From: Lepas anatifera
Lineage: Eukaryota; Arthropoda; Thecostraca; Lepadidae
NCBI GenBank assembly: GCA_034440635.1
Contig: JAOTON010001680.1
Location: 1,678,001 to 1,742,000 of the forward strand
Direction of reading: 5' to 3'
DNA length: 64,000 nt
A program made the position numbers and the translations under genes. The notes under the pieces are model-generated. The model was not told the origin of the DNA and did not search any database. It saw nothing but the letters and a program-made list of their open reading frames with translations. This document shows positions 1-11,950 of this stretch, one piece after another. The stretch's first letter is position 1, and every line of letters begins with the position of its first letter.

Positions 1-1106
1 TAGAGGCCTGAGGTAACCTATTTCCAAATACCGAGTGACTGGAGGCCTAAGGTAAACTTTTGGTCGAAGCCAAAAGTGTCGGCAATCCCAATACCCTCTT
101 GCCGAAGGAGAAAGGGAACAATGTGTGGTGTGTTATGTCTGAACATGCGTCTGAGAGGGTGTCCCCGTATGTCGAATTTACCGCAAGAGTGGCCAGGAAG
201 ATGTTTGCGTGTTGAGAGTAGGTCTGTAGCGCCGAATGAGGAATGATTCTGCGATTTTTCTGTTTGGGCCATCACTGGCGTATTTTAGAATTTTGATGCT
301 CAAGTTGTCTGCTCAATTGATGCTTGTCTGAAATAAACATTCGTATAATCACTTGAAATACATAAATACCGAAGCTTGAGTCAAATAAGTTAGTTTGAAA
401 CAACTTTGGATCTGAGGGCATTGTGCATCACCTAGTCTCCTTCTTTCTATCAGCACAAAAGAAGTCCTTACTCTTTCAAAATACGTAGAAAATAAACAAT
501 GAAGATCGCACCAGAACATTAGTTCAGTTTCCAGTACGCAATCAAAGCTAACTTTTTCACTAGGATTTAAGTCAGTTGCTTGGTAAAATCTGCGACCTTT
601 CAAAAAATTAGGAAAAACACGATTTCCTTTCAGCAGCTGCTCTGTCGATTTCAAAACCACGGGTGCAGTATTTCACGATGTTTCATTATATGCCTTACAC
701 CCTCAAATCTCTGATTTTCTCTAAGCTTTGGCTGAGGGGTTACCGGCTGGCCGAAAAATGCCAGTGACTTTTAGTTTAGGTCGCTAGGTGTAGCAGTTTA
801 AGTGTTATAGCTTCGGGCCCTTTGCCCGCGCAGAGATTTCTTCTACACTATTTTATCGGATTGAATAACGATTTATCGGTACATTAGGTATCGCAATTTT
901 TGGAATCAGTCAACAAACAAGTCAGTGATAGTTTTGAAACAACTGTTTTTTACGAAAGATTCTTGTAATCAATAAAACATGTAAATAATCTTTAAAATAT
1001 GCTCTTCGGTGAGAATTTGAAGACTTAGATAAGCACAAAAACACATTTCAAAGTAGAGTGTTGTGCTTCTTTAAAGGTTTGAAAAAATGTTTACCTCAGG
1101 CCTCTA
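1..1106. mobile_element. TIR DNA element with 16-bp perfect inverted ends, non-autonomous
   Basis: The first 16 bases, TAGAGGCCTGAGGTAA, are repeated exactly inverted at 1091-1106. A variant of the motif (GGAGGCCTAAGGTAAA) recurs near 41-56. The outermost bases are TA on both sides, which would fit a TA duplication of the Tc1/mariner type, but the left flank is outside the window. Two short minus-strand frames inside (275-18 and 660-349) have no transposase signature, so it appears non-autonomous. Confidence 0.7.
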
Positions 1107-1131
1107 GCCACCTCCACCTTGCACTCCTCGC

Positions 1132-1155
1132 CTGACGATGGTCAAAGACCGAAAC
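1132..1155 (+). ncRNA. Hammerhead-ribozyme-like core (putative)
   Basis: The segment reads CTGACGA, then T, then GGTC-AAA-GACC, then GAAAC. This has the layout of a hammerhead catalytic core: CUGANGA, stem II, GAAA. A short ACG/CGT stem III can be drawn just after. One unpaired base precedes stem II and I could not draw a convincing stem I, so activity is doubtful. Similar cores are known from Penelope-like elements and retrozymes. Confidence 0.3.
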
Positions 1156-1333
1156 GCTGCGTTTACCTCATCTCATGCTTTTTATCTTTATCTTTACCTT
1201 GACCTAGCCTTTTTTGGGTTTTTTTAGGGTTAAGACGTTCTAGTTTCTGGACTTTGACTTTTTTGGCTGCCTTCGTCTTATGATTTTAGATTTTAGCTTG
1301 TTTGGCTTTTTTTTGCCGAGAGGTTGGTTTTAA

Positions 1334-1981
1334 AGGGAATGTGGAACCATGGTCGAATCCGGGAATTTAGTGTGCTTACGGGTATTTTTTGCTGAAAATC
1401 ATGAAAACGTCCATGCTTTCTCTGAAAAGTATGCAATGAGCTCAATACTTTGATTTTTAAAACGCCCCTCTAGGGGGAATAATTGCTGGGGTTTACCGAC
1501 GCACCAATTGCCAGGGTCATACGGCGTCGCCAACTCTCACTCTGTTGGAAGGGATTTTGGGGATCAGATCGACTTATTCAGAGGCACCGCCGGGGCTTGA
1601 ACCCGGGACCAGTGGCTTAGAAGACAAGGGTGCTATCCACTAAGCCATCTCATCCCTCCCCTCTCCTGGGGGAAAATAGACCTCCGCCTGTGGATGACGT
1701 CATGATCTGGCAACTTCTACCATATTCAATAGGCTTCAAGGGCTTCGATTGGCTGATTACTCACCGTGATGTCAGCGCTGTCGTCACACCAACAGCTGAC
1801 AACTATGGCCGCCTGGCTGGGGTAGATTTGGGGTACATTTCAGGTAGGTTCTTAGCTTTTCTCCACGGAAATTTTGATTTGAGTTTCAAGACAAATGATA
1901 TATTGAGCACCGGGTTTTCCGGCATGCTTTACAACTTGGCTATATCAGTTAAAATCACGTTATAAAGGTGCCACATTCCCT
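1334..1981. mobile_element. piggyBac-like MITE (TTAA target) interrupted by a SINE
   Basis: TTAA at 1330-1333 is followed by AGGGAATGTGG, and the right end GTGCCACATTCCCT abuts TTAA at 1982-1985. The sequence matches, in inverse orientation, the copies at 19930-20371 and 26600-27046. A tRNA-derived SINE sits inside at about 1480-1657. TTAA duplication with short AGGG-type inverted ends is characteristic of piggyBac-derived non-autonomous elements (inference). No transposase is present. Confidence 0.8.
1480..1657 (-). mobile_element. tRNA-derived SINE, family B, inserted in the TTAA element
   Basis: On the minus strand from about 1655 it reads ATGGCTTAGTGGATAGC (box A-like), then GGGTTCAAGCCCC (a good box B), then a non-tRNA body with CCCTTCCAACAG and CAATTGGTGCGTCGG. 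Related copies of the body occur at 42225-42395 and 8818-8900. An imperfect target duplication of about 15-17 bp flanks it (1465-1479 and 1658-1674). Absence of the segment from the sister TTAA element at 19930-20371 confirms the insertion. Confidence 0.8.
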
Positions 1982-1999
1982 TTAAGTCTTTTAGCGCTT

Positions 2000-2404
2000 T
2001 TACTGTCTTCTGTTTTATCATCTTTTTAGGGTCTTGGTCATTCCCACAACACTGCTGCTTATGGCACCCTATCCTGCAGCAGGCCTTCCGAGAACTCATT
2101 AACATCTCAAAGTTATGAGGCCAGGGGTGTGGATTTGCGAACATCATTGGTGGTGCCCTAGTTGAGGAAGGAAAATTTTAATGACCACCATATGAAAGGA
2201 GATAGCATAATATCATCTTTGTTTTAGCCATCACAAAGTCCTTTTGAATCCTGAAAATGATGAACAATACAACTTATACTGTATTTTAACAGTAACTTGA
2301 TATTTCAGTCCGGGTGCCCGGACCGCCCCAAAGAAATATAAGTTTTCGACCCTGCATGGTACCGCCCATTAAAATCCACGCAACAACCCACTCCTGCTTT
2401 ATTT
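2000..2404. other. Unassigned intergenic DNA
   Basis: I see no coding signal, tandem repeat or recognisable element between the TTAA element and the start of the 1.8-kb repeat. Confidence 0.5.
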
Positions 2405-4130
2405 AGAGACCGTTCAGCTACCGTTCCCACTGACATGTGCGTGCTATAAATATTTTATAATTAGATTTTAAACATTTTGAACGCACTAAAACAGCCGTTA
2501 ACAAACTCTCACCACTCGAAATAATTTTATTAACGTTACTTGATGTTTCATTATTGTCCTCTCCCATCCTCGTATTAAAATTCTGGTATGCTGTATTGTT
2601 TCGGTCAGTACGGAAATTTTGGCCTGACAAATCACGATATTTCGCTAGGATTCGCCCTTTCAATGCTTGACACTACTTGTGAAGTCACCCACTGCCTCAA
2701 TTCCACCAAATGAAGTGTAATGCGAATGCTGAGAATTCAACGTCTTGATCTAACATCGGTACATAACTTCACAGATAATGATAATAATAAAGCAATCACT
2801 TACTAGGAACGGCGACTTCACCCGCGAGATTAATAGTGGAGTATTATAGCATACAATTTTGCTTTAGGCCTAAAGATAGAAGGTCGGACAATCATGGTTA
2901 TACGGCCATGCATAGTAGCTTCTGGCTGCCTGGAGGCCCGAGTGGTGGCGACATCGAAAGGATGTGGTAACTGGTAGGGGAATGGCGTAGGCTAAAGGAC
3001 TACAATGATGTTCATGCCATTGAAATATACATACTTATCAGTTAATTTCCCCGGGCATCTTGTGCTTTGCCTTGGACCCTCCTTGTTTACACGATCAGAA
3101 CTACTTATCTCTCCGCCTCAAATTGTCATTTTAATATTTAAAACTTCTAGTGTTGCATACACATGAAATTTCAGATAGGCGTGTATGTCACATTCGCCGT
3201 GTGGGTTGTATTACTTATAAATTTGTCAATTTTAAAAACTCTTGAAAAGCTGCATCATCTGCCCTGATACCGACAAATACTATGGACTTAAAATTAGTGC
3301 CTGCAATTTTGTCAGCCAAGCATACTCATATACCGAACTCATTTCATGAACTCGCACTCATGTTTTTCCAGTGTTATCGGCACTGCAAATTGCACAAACG
3401 CCTAACCCATATATCTACCCACGTGCACAGACTGTCTCCTACATCGGTCCCCCTCCCTCAATCTGACTCGAGGCACAACGACCACCATTTTAAACACCAC
3501 ACATGTTGGCATTACAGTCCGCTCGCGACCCCTCCCCACCGAACCTTGAACTTGGCGTCAGCGGCGCTCATCGTGACCTCTGTAACCTCTGTGCCCGCAG
3601 GCGATCGCGACTGCCGGCGGATGGCAACCGCTGATTGGTGGAGGCGCATTCACTTGTATCGCGAGAAATTCAGCAGAAATTTATCCATGAAAATGATACG
3701 CCTTAAACCATGAACCAGGAGATGCATAACAATTCAGTTTTTTAACATTTCTAGCCATACCTTGCTCTATGTCGGCTTGCTTATTTGCCACACCATCCGA
3801 GGCTCCTCTTTGATACAAGCGAGACGGCGGCAGTCAGCACAGGCTAGCCGGCGGCCGAGTTCGCTGAAGTCTGGAGTGTCACGATGGGTTTCTGCTGAGT
3901 GGAGAGGATTGGGGCCCAGCCCAAAGTTAACCGAGGGAAGGAGGAGAGGTACGTTCATAAATCTAAAATTTAACCGTCGGACGAGTTATAGAGAGTGAGG
4001 ACTAATAGGGAGCGCTGCCGAAGTACAACCAGATAATAAAGCCAGAACAGGGAAAACACGTGCTGCTTTGCTTCGCCTCGTGCTGGATGGTGAAAATGGC
4101 ACAAAATCCAATTCAGGATTGGAAACATCA
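2405..4130 (+). repeat. 1.8-kb unclassified interspersed repeat, copy 1
   Basis: Blocks of this region match the reverse complement of 50885-52790 in the same order. They include the segment around 2400-2690, the GGACCCTCCTTGTTTACA block near 3075, the ATTGGTGGAGGCGCATTCA block near 3635, and the block ending with CCGTCGGACGAGTTATA near 3972. Frames at 3282-3713 (143 codons) and 3762-3998 (78 codons) show no known domain and are not conserved as frames. It is probably an old DNA transposon derivative or a long non-coding retroelement. Ends and class could not be determined. Confidence 0.65.
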
Positions 4131-4179
4131 TCTATATTTATTGCCCATTATGTCTGATGCTTTCCGTTGTTTGATAGAT

Positions 4180-4430
4180 AACTTGTAGGTTAGATACAGA
4201 ATGTCACTATATCGCCGTGGAACAGGCATTTGTTGATAATTTCTTTTATTTACTCACTTTATAAGGACTTTGCTTCACCTTTTGGTGGGGGCGCCCAAAT
4301 CACCATTGGGGGTGCCCAGCACATTATTGGGGGTGCCGAGACACCCCCAAAGAGAAAGAAATCCACAGCCCTGAGTGAGACCAAAAATAAGAACCATGAT
4401 ATTGGTTTCTAAACATTAAACGGCTAGTAG
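4180..4430 (-). repeat. Fragment of the 46.8-kb repeat family end
   Basis: The block with GGGGGCGCCCAAATCACCAT and GGGGGTGCCCAGCAC resembles the reverse complement of 47510-47715, including a shared CAGAATGTC/GACATTCTG edge. It appears to be the terminal portion of a related repeat. The 60-codon frame here (4230-4412) is not a gene. Confidence 0.45.
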
Positions 4431-4665
4431 GATATTAAAGGGGTACGCGCCTTTGGTGCATCTCGCTTGGCGTGCGAGGAAATTTCGCCTGTTGCTATAC
4501 CTCAGGTGCCGTAACCTTTGTCTGAAGATAATTATATGTAGAGCAAGGAGTGGGCATGGACAAATATATCTATCTTGTATTAGTCTAATGTTTTTTACCC
4601 ATTGTCAGTGATCGAATAAGCGATACGATTGCAAGCGTATATCAGAATCTTAAGACAATAGACCA

Positions 4666-4685
4666 GTGTACATGTACATGTACAC
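4666..4685. repeat. Perfect 20-bp palindrome GTGTACATGTACATGTACAC
   Basis: The 20 bases equal their own reverse complement and are followed by another GTGTAC. It is probably a simple (GTACAT)n-type low-complexity patch. Confidence 0.8.
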
Positions 4686-5985
4686 GTGTACATGATCAGT
4701 GTGCTTGCAAGGTTTTGTATTTTATATGCCCACACAGATCGGTGATATCCGTCCTCATTTCGTTTTTGGTCGTCGTTGGCTGAGCTCCTGCGCAGTAGTA
4801 GGCTCCGGCGATGCTTGGTTGGTGTGGAATAAATAAATGTCGTTGTATTTCTCTTTTTATGATTTCAGGAGTAAGTTCCGCATTTTAAGCATTAATAAGG
4901 AGGACATCATGGGGCTAAGTCATGCATATCCAGGGGTGGGGCTAGTCCGACGTTTGGGGGAGGGGTAAGGGGCCGAAAATCGTGAAAAATGGGGTTCTGA
5001 GGGAAGTGGGCAATTTCCCCCGCACCCCACCCCCGTCCTAGATCCACCAGCGTATGTATGTTAGGTGTAACGATGGGGTATTGATGGTGTCATTTGGGGA
5101 TAATTGACAGGTGGAGCTGGCGTAACTTTGGGATTATTAAGTTAAGGTCAGCATAAACAGGGGGTAAAATAAGTGTAAAGAAGGAGTTTAATCCTGCAGG
5201 GAGTAAAAACTTGTTCAGTGAGGGGGTCTCATAAGGGTTAGCCCAGTGTATCTTGGTGTCCATAAGGGGTAATTAGTGTGTTATTTAAGCATAACTGAGA
5301 GGTAATTTAGGTGAAACTAAGGGATCAAGGTTAGAGTAATCGGTGGGTAGGGGACAAATAGGCCTAAGACCACTTTACTCCTTTAGGGAGTAAAAAATTT
5401 TCTCAGTGTAGTAGGATGAACACACAAACGCTCAAAGGCATCCATACAAAAATGTCGTTTAGGTGTTGTACTAAGGAATGATGTTTACTACTAGCATAGT
5501 TTGCATGGAATGTCTATTTTTTCAAACATATTAGAAATGTGGATTGCAAACCCTGGAGCTGCACAATACCATTGTAATTTTAAAGTACACGAGTAACACT
5601 TCTATAATGGAGTTCGGACGGAGATAGCCAGGGGGTTGGGATATTGCCCAACGCCATGTTTCGAATCTTATTTTATCATCTAACAAATCGTTTGCAAAAT
5701 TGAGATCCGATGCATTATTTAGCGGAATCAGACCCTGTACTGGTCCCAGTTTTCAGCCAGCCGCCGCTGCGGGCCGGTAAGTAGGCCCGTAATCAGAAGG
5801 GAAGGCCTATTGCCTGTAATTAAAGCAATTATGTCACTTTGGTGTAATTCCCAACGGTTACAGTTTTAGGGACCGTCTTTATTAGTAATAATGGATTTGG
5901 TATGATTTATGCTAAAAAATGACCAATAAGCCCAATATTTTGATCGTTTAATTGTTGTACCTTAGAGGTAATAAGGCACAATAAT
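4686..5985. other. Unassigned DNA with MITE-like scraps
   Basis: No gene is visible. G-rich tracts at 4925-5050 resemble decayed short hAT-type MITE ends (GATCCACCAG near 5041). Two similar edges, GGGAGTAAAAACTTGTTCAG (near 5199) and GGGAGTAAAAAATTTTCTCA (near 5386), suggest remains of another short repeat. Confidence 0.35.
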
Positions 5986-5989
5986 AAGC

Positions 5990-6766
5990 TCAAATAAGCG
6001 TGGCGTCAAATTAGCGTACGATCTGGTAACGCGTCCTGTCAGATTAAACCTCTTTGAATTGTGCCACAAATGGTTATGAAAACAAAATAAGCGTTTTTAG
6101 CTGAATGAGGTTATTATCAGCAACCGACGTGGTACTCTCAACTTCTGCTACTTTCCTTGATATATCAAAACATATTTCACCTTTCAAATTAATCATGGAA
6201 AAAAGTTATACGAAAAACAGATCCAGGGAGCAGAGGGAGCACTTGGTCCCCCATCCACCCTCGGCGCCTCCTGAAATGGTCACGGCGCCCCCTAAAAGGT
6301 CGATGGCGCTAACTTGAAAAGTCGCTTCCCTCCCGCCTCCTAGAATGCGAATGTAAGCACTGGTGCGCTTACAATAGGACTCAGCGCCCATCTTATAGAT
6401 TTTTCCGTCCAAAAGTGGTGCCCCTCCCCGACCATGTGCCCCCTTGATCAGCAATCCTGGATCAACATATGAGCTATGCGCATTTATAGCCACCAGTACC
6501 AAAGGCATGTTTAGCATGCAGGTTTTAAGGAGTTCCAATCAGGAAATATTTGACCTCGCAGCGGGGCTGAGCACTACATCACGTTTCCGAGGTCGTATCA
6601 TACCGCGTGACCACCCAAGGAGGAGGGAATCGATATGAACGTTTGCCTTTTTGAATACGAACGGTAAGTTCGGGACAAATGAAATGTCGATCAAATGGTT
6701 GTTCGAAATGCTCTATCACATGCCTATCTCAGTTACAATCCCATTATGAAGGGGTCAGCTTCCCTT
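5990..6766. mobile_element. Degenerate member of the long TTAA-element family
   Basis: The order of blocks (CACAAATGGTTATGAAAACA near 6065, a CAAAACATATTTCACCTTTC block near 6168, and CGAAATGCTCTATCACATGC ending in TTCCCTTTAC near 6765) parallels 25964-26595 and 62080-62930. The right end lies near TTAC, a decayed TTAA. The left end is not resolved. Frames inside are not conserved as protein. Confidence 0.5.
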
Positions 6767-8497
6767 TACACAAGCAGGCTTATGAAATACTGTTGCTTCA
6801 CAAAAGCTTAGTTACAAGGCAAACGAAATATGCCACCAGGGGTATGCTCTTGCGACCGATGGCTCTGTTCAAAACCCACGAAGGTACCACCGCCTCATCA
6901 TCTCTAAGACAAAATCATGACCCCGAGAGTTTTGTATCGTTTTTATGTATCCGTGCAAGGCCACAGGTTTACTCGCTGCCTGATTCCGGCAATGTCTTCA
7001 GCTGAGTCTCGATAACTACGAACATAAGCCTTTAGGTGCTCGGGCCGAACTATTCAGGCGACGCTGTGGTCGTCGGGCTGATCCGCATTCCTGGGCGGCC
7101 GTCCCCGCTGCTAGCGGCCTCCAGACAGGCCTCTGTGCTCTGCAACCGGCTGCCACCGTCTGCAGTGACACCTGAAGGCCCCACTCATTACCCCCACAAT
7201 GGAGCACACCCACGGCCGCCGTTAAGTGTGAAATGGTTGGCTGCAGTCGGGCGTTGATCGCGGGCTGCCATAAGTCAGGTGAATGGCGCCGTCCTCGGTC
7301 GCCGCGGCGCGGCGGCCATCGCCGGGCCCTGTCCCCGCCCAGCCAATGTGAACTGATCGCAGATAAGATTACAATTAATGATGTTATTACTTGATGCAAT
7401 ACTGGTCTGTGTGAAAGCTTTACGAGGGGCTTGGGCGTGCCAACGACAGAGAGAGGAGCTGCGCCCTCCAACATGTGGATTATATCATTGCAAGCGACTG
7501 CAGTGTTCTAGCAATGGTTGCCGCTTTATCTGCTAATGCTGAGGACTCAGACACATGCGGAGCTGGAATTTATCTCCATCGTCCACAGATGTCACAGACT
7601 CCATAATTCCGATCAGACCCCCTTATTCAACATGACATTGTATACAAAAGCCAGCTTTAAAGCCACCAGCCCTAGATTCATGTCGGGCGTGGTCAAACGA
7701 TGAATTATTAGCATCGCAGTTCTTATGACTATAAGGTTAATATAAGTCCTGCGACAAAGCAGGCAGGGACAAAGCTATTTAACCTAGTTTTGATGGTTAT
7801 GGGTGCGAAGAGCAATTTCACGTTAATGAATATACTTCGTCAAGCTGTTGATCGATTTTAGCCATATTTTCAGCTTTATTTTTTATTTCTCTCCTCCAAC
7901 ATAGCGCTAGATTAACTTCAACTCTCAAAGCACCAGCCCCCCCCCCGGCCCCAAAAGAAACCCCAGGCCATTTGGCCGGGACAGAGCATCATAATGTGCA
8001 GACTCGGCAAGGCCACGGGTGCATGGCAGGGGGCAGGGCTGAGATATGTCGTCCCATCTCGGCGGTGGTGCCACCAGCAAGTGCAGCCCCTGACCCCCGC
8101 CGAGCGTACCAAGTCACGAGGCTGCACTCGGTCTAGGTTTCAACAATGGTCGCTGAATATTTAATTGTGGCCGGAAAATACTGTTGGTTGAGTTCATAAA
8201 ATACACGAAGTTTTTGCAGTTTTAGCATACCAGTCTAATCAGGTAGAATTGCATTCACCGAATAATTCATATGTGACACAAAGCCAATTCGAGGCCATAC
8301 TTCAATATCCACAAGCACAAGGTCAAGCCTGCCAGTATATCCATTTGCTTATTTTCTCAACGATTTTACCGACCGAAGTTCAGAAGTCCGATTTCATTGC
8401 GTCAGATCCACAGCCTGCATATGCCTATGGCTGTAATATGTTAATCTCGTTTACAATGTGATGGTTGTTGCCAGCTTTCTCCATTAGAGACCCACTG
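6767..8497. other. Unassigned DNA including a GC-rich patch at 7016-7480
   Basis: The GC-rich patch carries overlapping frames on both strands (152 codons on minus, 73 on plus) with no recognisable domain. Their composition (Arg, Pro, Ala, Gly) matches chance frames in GC-rich DNA. A short C-run and purine-rich stretch lies near 7935. I cannot rule out a single exon of an unrecognised gene. Confidence 0.3.
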
Positions 8498-8657
8498 CAG
8501 TGACGGATAAAAGGGGGCTAGGGGACTAAAGCCCCCTTCCCCAAAATGTCAGAGTGCCTATAGTCAATGGATAGCCGAAGGTTGTTCCGAGGCAATGGCA
8601 GGGGAGACTCCAGCCCCCTAGCCCACCCCCTAAAATGTTCTCCTGAACCCGCCACTG
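8498..8657. mobile_element. Short (160 bp) hAT-type MITE, copy 1
   Basis: It begins CAGTGACGGATAAAAGGGG and ends GAACCCGCCACTG, giving imperfect inverted ends. The interior block (TGCCTATAGTCAATG then ATAGCCGAAGG then GAGGCAATGGC) recurs at 9417, 14415 and 41525. No clear target duplication remains. Confidence 0.7.
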
Positions 8658-8817
8658 ATTCAGTAGCATCTAATTTTCATGAGGTTGACCAAAATCCATA
8701 GTGAAAGAATAGTTCGAAGTTATTTTAAGATATAGGAATTATTGCAATAGTGCATTGGGCTCCCTCGTCACTGACTCGGGCTCAAATAACGGGCGGCAAC
8801 ACTGAATAAGAACGTAC

Positions 8818-8900
8818 TGAGCTCCAATATACCCCTCCAACAGGGTGAAACTTGGTGACATCATATGCCCTCAGCAGTTGGTGCGTTGCAAAGCCCCCAA
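8818..8900 (+). mobile_element. SINE family B core fragment
   Basis: The CCCCTCCAACAGGGTGAAAC, GACATCATATG and CAGTTGGTGCGTTG blocks correspond to the body of the SINE at 42225-42395. The tRNA-like head is not recognisable here. Confidence 0.6.
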
Positions 8901-9416
8901 TACCGGCTAGCTGCAAAGCTAGCCGTACACAGTGTCTAGGGTAACTAATGTCACAGACCACGTGACAGCATGCCCTCGGGATTGGGGTACTACGGTAACT
9001 ACACAACAGCAGAGCCAAATGCACTCCAAAAGCCAAGGAAGGACGCAGGAGTGCCGTTTAGGGGGGAACTCGGGAGAAATCGTAAAAACATAGTGTTTTT
9101 TTAAAGAAAATCGGCCCAAAAATTTTACCATTTTGGGGGCCACGGCCCCTTGCCTCCCCCTTCTACATCCACCATTGACCACAATGCTGTGTTTTTGACA
9201 ATGCAGACAGCAGCTTGACTACCCGGCGCGAGTCAAGCGAGGATAAGAGTGGGGCACGCAGACTGAATACTCGATATGGTGTTCTAAAAAGGATAGAATA
9301 CGTGTTCGGAAGAAAGCAACAACTTTTCGTGCTGTAGCCCAATCTTACCACTTGTTTCAATATACCTTTTCTGCAAGGTACAGCTCACGAGAACCAAGGT
9401 CCCTAACAGTGGGGGT

Positions 9417-9572
9417 ACAAGGGAGAGGGGCTAGGGGTGTCCCAAGCCCATCCGAAATGTCAGAGGGCCTATAGTCAATGCATAACCGGAGGCTGTTGCG
9501 AGGCAATGGCGGGGAAGGCTCAATCCCCCAGCCCCCTCCCCCTCCCGAAATGAAGTCATGGATCCGCCCCTG
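9417..9572. mobile_element. Short hAT-type MITE, copy 2
   Basis: Same interior as the copy at 8498. Ends are CAGTGGGGGTAC and GATCCGCCCCTG. Flanking octamers (9409-9416 and 9573-9580) match at six of eight positions, compatible with a decayed 8-bp duplication. Confidence 0.65.
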
Positions 9573-10965
9573 GGCCCTAGCATATTATATTCTAGCTTCC
9601 AGGAGACAAATAAATTTTTAAACATATACTTTACATTTGCTGTATAATGATAAGGAGTCAGCAAATTTGAATTTCGACTTTTCAGTACATCTTGGATTGA
9701 TATTCACGTGATGCTTTAGGTAATTTATTCAGAATGTATTTATATTATTCACCTTTAGGCCCTTTATTCGCTAAAAGCAGAGCGAATATTTCACGCAACG
9801 GACCCCCAAGAACATGACATTTTCATTCTTAAACTGGCATTGACAATGCTGAAGCTATTTCGTATGTCCAAAACGCTAAATTTGCAATGAAATCCGCATA
9901 CAGCTCATATTTGGAAATATTATGTCTACTGGAGAAGTGAACATGTGCTATGCATCGTACGCTTTGGGTTTTCTGAATGTTAAATTTTCTAAAGAACATC
10001 CTTTATACTATGGCTTGAAATGGACGGAAGAATGAACAGTTTCAAATGACAAAATTTGGGTGTAACAATTTTTCCGATTACGTTTCTAAGTTGTAGGCCG
10101 CAGTGGCTTCGTATAAATGGAAAACTTTAGTTTTGTCTTTCTATCGCCCGTCATTTACGATTTATATCCGAAAAGGTGCAGATTCCACAGCATGACAATG
10201 CCTAGCTTGAACTGTCCACAGAGCTGGCACGCGCCTCACAGAGCGTTATTTGTATCTGTCGACGGTACACGAGTGCAGATTTAGTTTGCACTGAAACCCA
10301 TGGTCGCGCATTAATAGTTTCAGGAATATGCACCCCTGTTCAGACACAAAAGTTTCTGCAATATTTCGTGCTTTTTTCGTCATACAAAATCACTAAAACC
10401 AACACGTCTTGACAACAGCACAGCAAAGTGTGTGTCATTTGACCCTGAGCCTTGGGGTGCAATTTTGGTTTTGCTTCCCTCGATAGTTTTCTAACAATGG
10501 GAAAAAACTAGAATTTAGGATAACAAGCCCGGAGCCCCCAAATAACCTGTCACTGTCAATGCTGAATGCACGCGCCTACACGATTTGGTATCCAGCGTAT
10601 TAAAAATATTCATGAAAGCAGTGCAGTGCACCACGCCACAGCATCTCCATGGGACATCATAATACATCCTTAATTTTTTCAATTTCATGTTCTCATTAGG
10701 GGCTGTTCACATATGACGTCAGTCAAATTGGGGATGTTTGGACGCCCACCCCCTTTGTGGGATTTGGTCAGAAAATGGCTGTCCCTCACCCCCTTTCATC
10801 AGAAATCGTCAGAAATTTCCCGACCCCTCTCCTCAATAAAACTTACACAAGCCATGGTGTTTCTTTTTCCCCGAAATTTGGCCCGTGAGCCGCACAAGTC
10901 AAAGGTGGGCATTGATGCGTGCACCCTGTTCAACTGTCAGGGCAGTGGACAGCACATGCCATTCC
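9573..10965. other. Unassigned intergenic DNA
   Basis: No gene or clear repeat is visible. GGGCTGTTCACATATGACGTC at about 10700 looks like the edge of another interspersed repeat, but no matching end was found. The 104-codon frame at 10713-11027 has no domain. Confidence 0.35.
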
Positions 10966-11950
10966 TCACACATCATACTCTCGGCACCAGAACATGTGAA
11001 CAGGGCACAAACGGGTGCTTAGACTAGCTAAATCTAGGTCAAGCATGACGAGAATACAAGGCAAATCTATGTGTCCAGAAAACACGCTATGCGAATAGTT
11101 TAAATCAGTTAATTTAAAACCTTTTTGACACTCGGCACCAAACAGGTCATCAGAGTTCAGGGACAGCGATGGGCCATTCGAATTTGCCACAAGCAAAATG
11201 AGAAATTTATCCTGTACCTGCTTCAGTTTTTTATGTGGGTTGTAGCAGTATCTGCCCAAATTATGCTGCTAAGTTCCATGATGGAGCGGATGTGTGCATT
11301 GAGGCCAGTTATGACTGCCATGGGAAAACTTTTTCTATGCACAGGTGCCCTACACGTCGCAAGCGACTGAAAGTACAGTACTAAGGCACAATTCCCCTTC
11401 TCGACAACGTTGGCATAGGAGCAGATGGAAGTTTTGTATATAGTTTGACCCTCATGACCTTCTGAAACGATTTCCAAATCGGCTCCCCTATTCAATGTTT
11501 TGAAGGTACAAAAATTCGTTCAATGGTACGAGAGAGTAAATGATGCAGCTGAGCTTCAAATCATCGGCGCACATGAGACAAGTTGAGGCAATTTGCGATT
11601 GAATGTCATTGCAGTATAAAATAAACCATGCTGGCCCACAGATACTGCCTTCAGGCACCCCGGAACACACATATACCCATTGGGACGCAACATACTGCTG
11701 CCTCTCAGTGCGGTGCGAATGGAAACCATCGGGGGGCGGCGTCAGACAAATGATGATGATTTTGAATTTAATGAAGCAAGAGTGAATGGTTGACGCTGCT
11801 AAAGGCAGAAGCGCAGTCGGTGTAGATCAGGTCAGTCTGAAGACCCGCTGACACAGATTTCAACAGCTGACAGGCCAGGCAGATGGGATTCGTTTCACAT
11901 GAGCGTCCGAGCAGGAAGCCGTGCTGAGAGGAGGACAGGACCGGAGACAC
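10966..11950 (-). pseudogene. CR1/Jockey-like non-LTR reverse transcriptase relic
   Basis: Minus-strand fragments follow RT order. SQHGFLLGRSCET and IYTDCASAFSSVNH lie at 11950-11768 (motif equivalents of QxGFxxxxST and DxxKAFDxVxH). SGVPEGSICGPAWFILYCNDI and a degenerate CADDLKL (from YADDLKL) lie at 11670-11488. A thumb and C-terminal part with IMELSSIIW, then KQVQDKFLILLV and STRLCPVHMFW, lies at about 11300-10966. Several frameshifts and at least one degraded catalytic motif show it is dead. The GVPxGSxxGPxxFxxYxND pattern indicates a Jockey/CR1-type element, not L1. The endonuclease and the N-terminal RT are not visible above 11950. Confidence 0.8.

Noticed and set aside
1590..1660. A functional tRNA gene on the minus strand
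   Set aside because: Boxes A and B are good, but the acceptor stem does not close, a SINE body follows, and target duplications flank it. It is a SINE head.
4925..5050. Intact hAT MITE
   Set aside because: G-rich tract and a GATCCACCAG-like edge only. No paired end, interior match or octamer duplication.
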